From positions 1 to 7,602 of the forward strand of contig DAOVJB010000056.1 in the NCBI GenBank assembly GCA_030673425.1: 7,602 nt of DNA, in the 5' to 3' direction. The DNA is from Elusimicrobiota bacterium. Its GTDB lineage: Bacteria > CAYTYR01 > UBA6262 > DAOVJB01. Every line of letters starts with the position of its first letter. Positions within the stretch are counted from its first letter, which is position 1. A model generated the notes under the pieces. That model was given only the letters and a program-made list of their open reading frames with translations. It did not search any database and was not told where the DNA came from. Position numbers and translations under genes: made by a program. This document shows positions 7,092-7,602 of this stretch, one piece after another.

Positions 7092-7134
7092 ACAGATCCT
7101 CAAGGGATGATATTGTTGTCTCTTGAGGGTCTGT
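7092..7134 (+). promoter_or_regulatory. Strong intergenic RNA hairpin between major and minor pilin genes
   Basis: Arms 7092-7107 and 7119-7134 pair over 16 consecutive base pairs, including two G-U wobbles, with no mismatch. Three more weak inner pairs (7108-7110 with 7116-7118) would leave a 5-nt loop. No U-tract follows (the next bases are GATGGACAAGG), so this is not a standard intrinsic terminator on the plus strand. Its place, 24 nt after the pilin stop and just before the next gene's Shine-Dalgarno (7142-7147), suggests an mRNA-stabilising 3' end, a processing site or a partial terminator. On the minus strand the stem would be followed by TTTT, but no gene there needs one. Confidence 0.75.
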
Positions 7135-7157
7135 GATGGACAAGGAGTAAAAAGGTT

Positions 7158-7601
7158 ATGCTTCTTAATATGAGAAAAGAAGCAGGCTTTACCATGGTAG
7201 AAATAATGTTGACCGTAGTGGTTTTAAGCCTCGGAGCCATGTTGTTGGCGAAGGGCTTAAGCACCGGTACAACAGCAGATATAGATACGGAAAATAGGGT
7301 TATTGCCTTAAACTTAGTAGTAGAAAAACTTGAGGAATTGAAGTACAGAGCAAGTTTAGATTTTAACCATTCAGAATTAAGTCCAGGGACTCATACGGAG
7401 AATCAGGTTGCCTTAGGTTTTGAAACTAATGACGAGAGAAACTGGGTAAGGGAATGGGTGGTAGGTAATTATCCGGGTTGCAGTATTAATGAATTAAAGG
7501 ATGTAAGAATTACGATTAGCTGGACACATAAGGGAGAAACCACACGATTAGATGTCGAAGCTGAAACCTTAATTGTTAATATTGCCTGGGCTGGAACTTA
7601 A
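7158..7601 (+). CDS. Minor type IV pilin / pseudopilin, PilV/GspI-like
   Basis: The 147-residue prepilin has leader MLLNMRKEAG, with predicted cleavage before Phe11. The N-methylation-type helix FTMVEIMLTVVVLSLGAMLL follows, with Glu at mature position 5 (Glu15). The next segment, ending ALNLVVEKLEELKYRA, matches the pattern common to PilV and GspI minor pilins. The C-terminal half has alternating beta-like stretches (DVRITISWTHKG, TTRLDVEAET) and a single cysteine. ATG 7158 is preferred because AAGGAG at 7142-7147 is 10 nt upstream; the next in-frame ATG at 7170 would be too far and would shorten the leader. Minor pilins of this kind usually prime filament assembly at the tip with further minor pilins encoded downstream, which the window does not show. 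The gene is complete, with its TAA one base before the window end. Confidence 0.85.
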   Translation: MLLNMRKEAGFTMVEIMLTVVVLSLGAMLLAKGLSTGTTADIDTENRVIALNLVVEKLEELKYRASLDFNHSELSPGTHTENQVALGFETNDERNWVREWVVGNYPGCSINELKDVRITISWTHKGETTRLDVEAETLIVNIAWAGT

Positions 7602-7602
7602 C

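Noticed and set aside
7092-7140. Intrinsic terminator after the major pilin
   Set aside because: The stem is strong but no run of T follows on the plus strand, and the next gene's ribosome site begins within a few bases.

Overview
The window looks like a chromosomal segment of a diderm bacterium. All genes read rightwards, and by eye the base composition is moderately AT-rich. The gene set and protein style (large PAS/GAF hybrid kinase, stand-alone receivers, PilB/PilC, GspG-like pilins) are common in poorly cultivated groups such as Omnitrophota or similar candidate phyla. That placement is an inference; no ribosomal RNA or other marker gene is present.

Region 1 (1-3524) is a signalling block. 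It starts inside a large cytoplasmic-looking hybrid sensor histidine kinase (PAS-PAS-GAF-HisKA-HATPase-linker-REC) whose 5' end lies outside the window. Its catalytic core is joined to its C-terminal receiver by 32 uninterrupted copies of a four-residue EVKP unit, the most striking feature here. Two single-domain CheY-like receivers follow, with no output domains.

Region 2 (3531-6463) is the motor block of a type IV pilus or type II secretion machine: a PilB/GspE-type ATPase with an N-terminal MshEN domain, then the PilC/GspF inner-membrane platform protein. Spacing from the second receiver through PilC is tight (18, 6 and 23 nt gaps), so signalling and motor genes are probably cotranscribed. 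The two receivers and pilB also share one reading frame, separated only by single stop codons.

Region 3 (6464-7602) carries the filament subunits. A 148-nt leader upstream of the pilin ATG holds a good sigma70-type promoter and a strong Shine-Dalgarno for a GspG-like major pilin. A 90-nt spacer with a strong hairpin but no U-tract then leads to a PilV/GspI-like minor pilin. The minor pilin gene ends at the window edge, and more minor pilin genes probably follow.

Working model (inference): the hybrid kinase senses a cytoplasmic cue and passes phosphate to its own receiver and/or the two free receivers. These adjust pilus or secretion ATPase activity, with cyclic di-GMP as a possible second input through MshEN. 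The pilin promoter and the intergenic hairpin would let the major pilin be made in larger amounts than the motor and minor pilin proteins.
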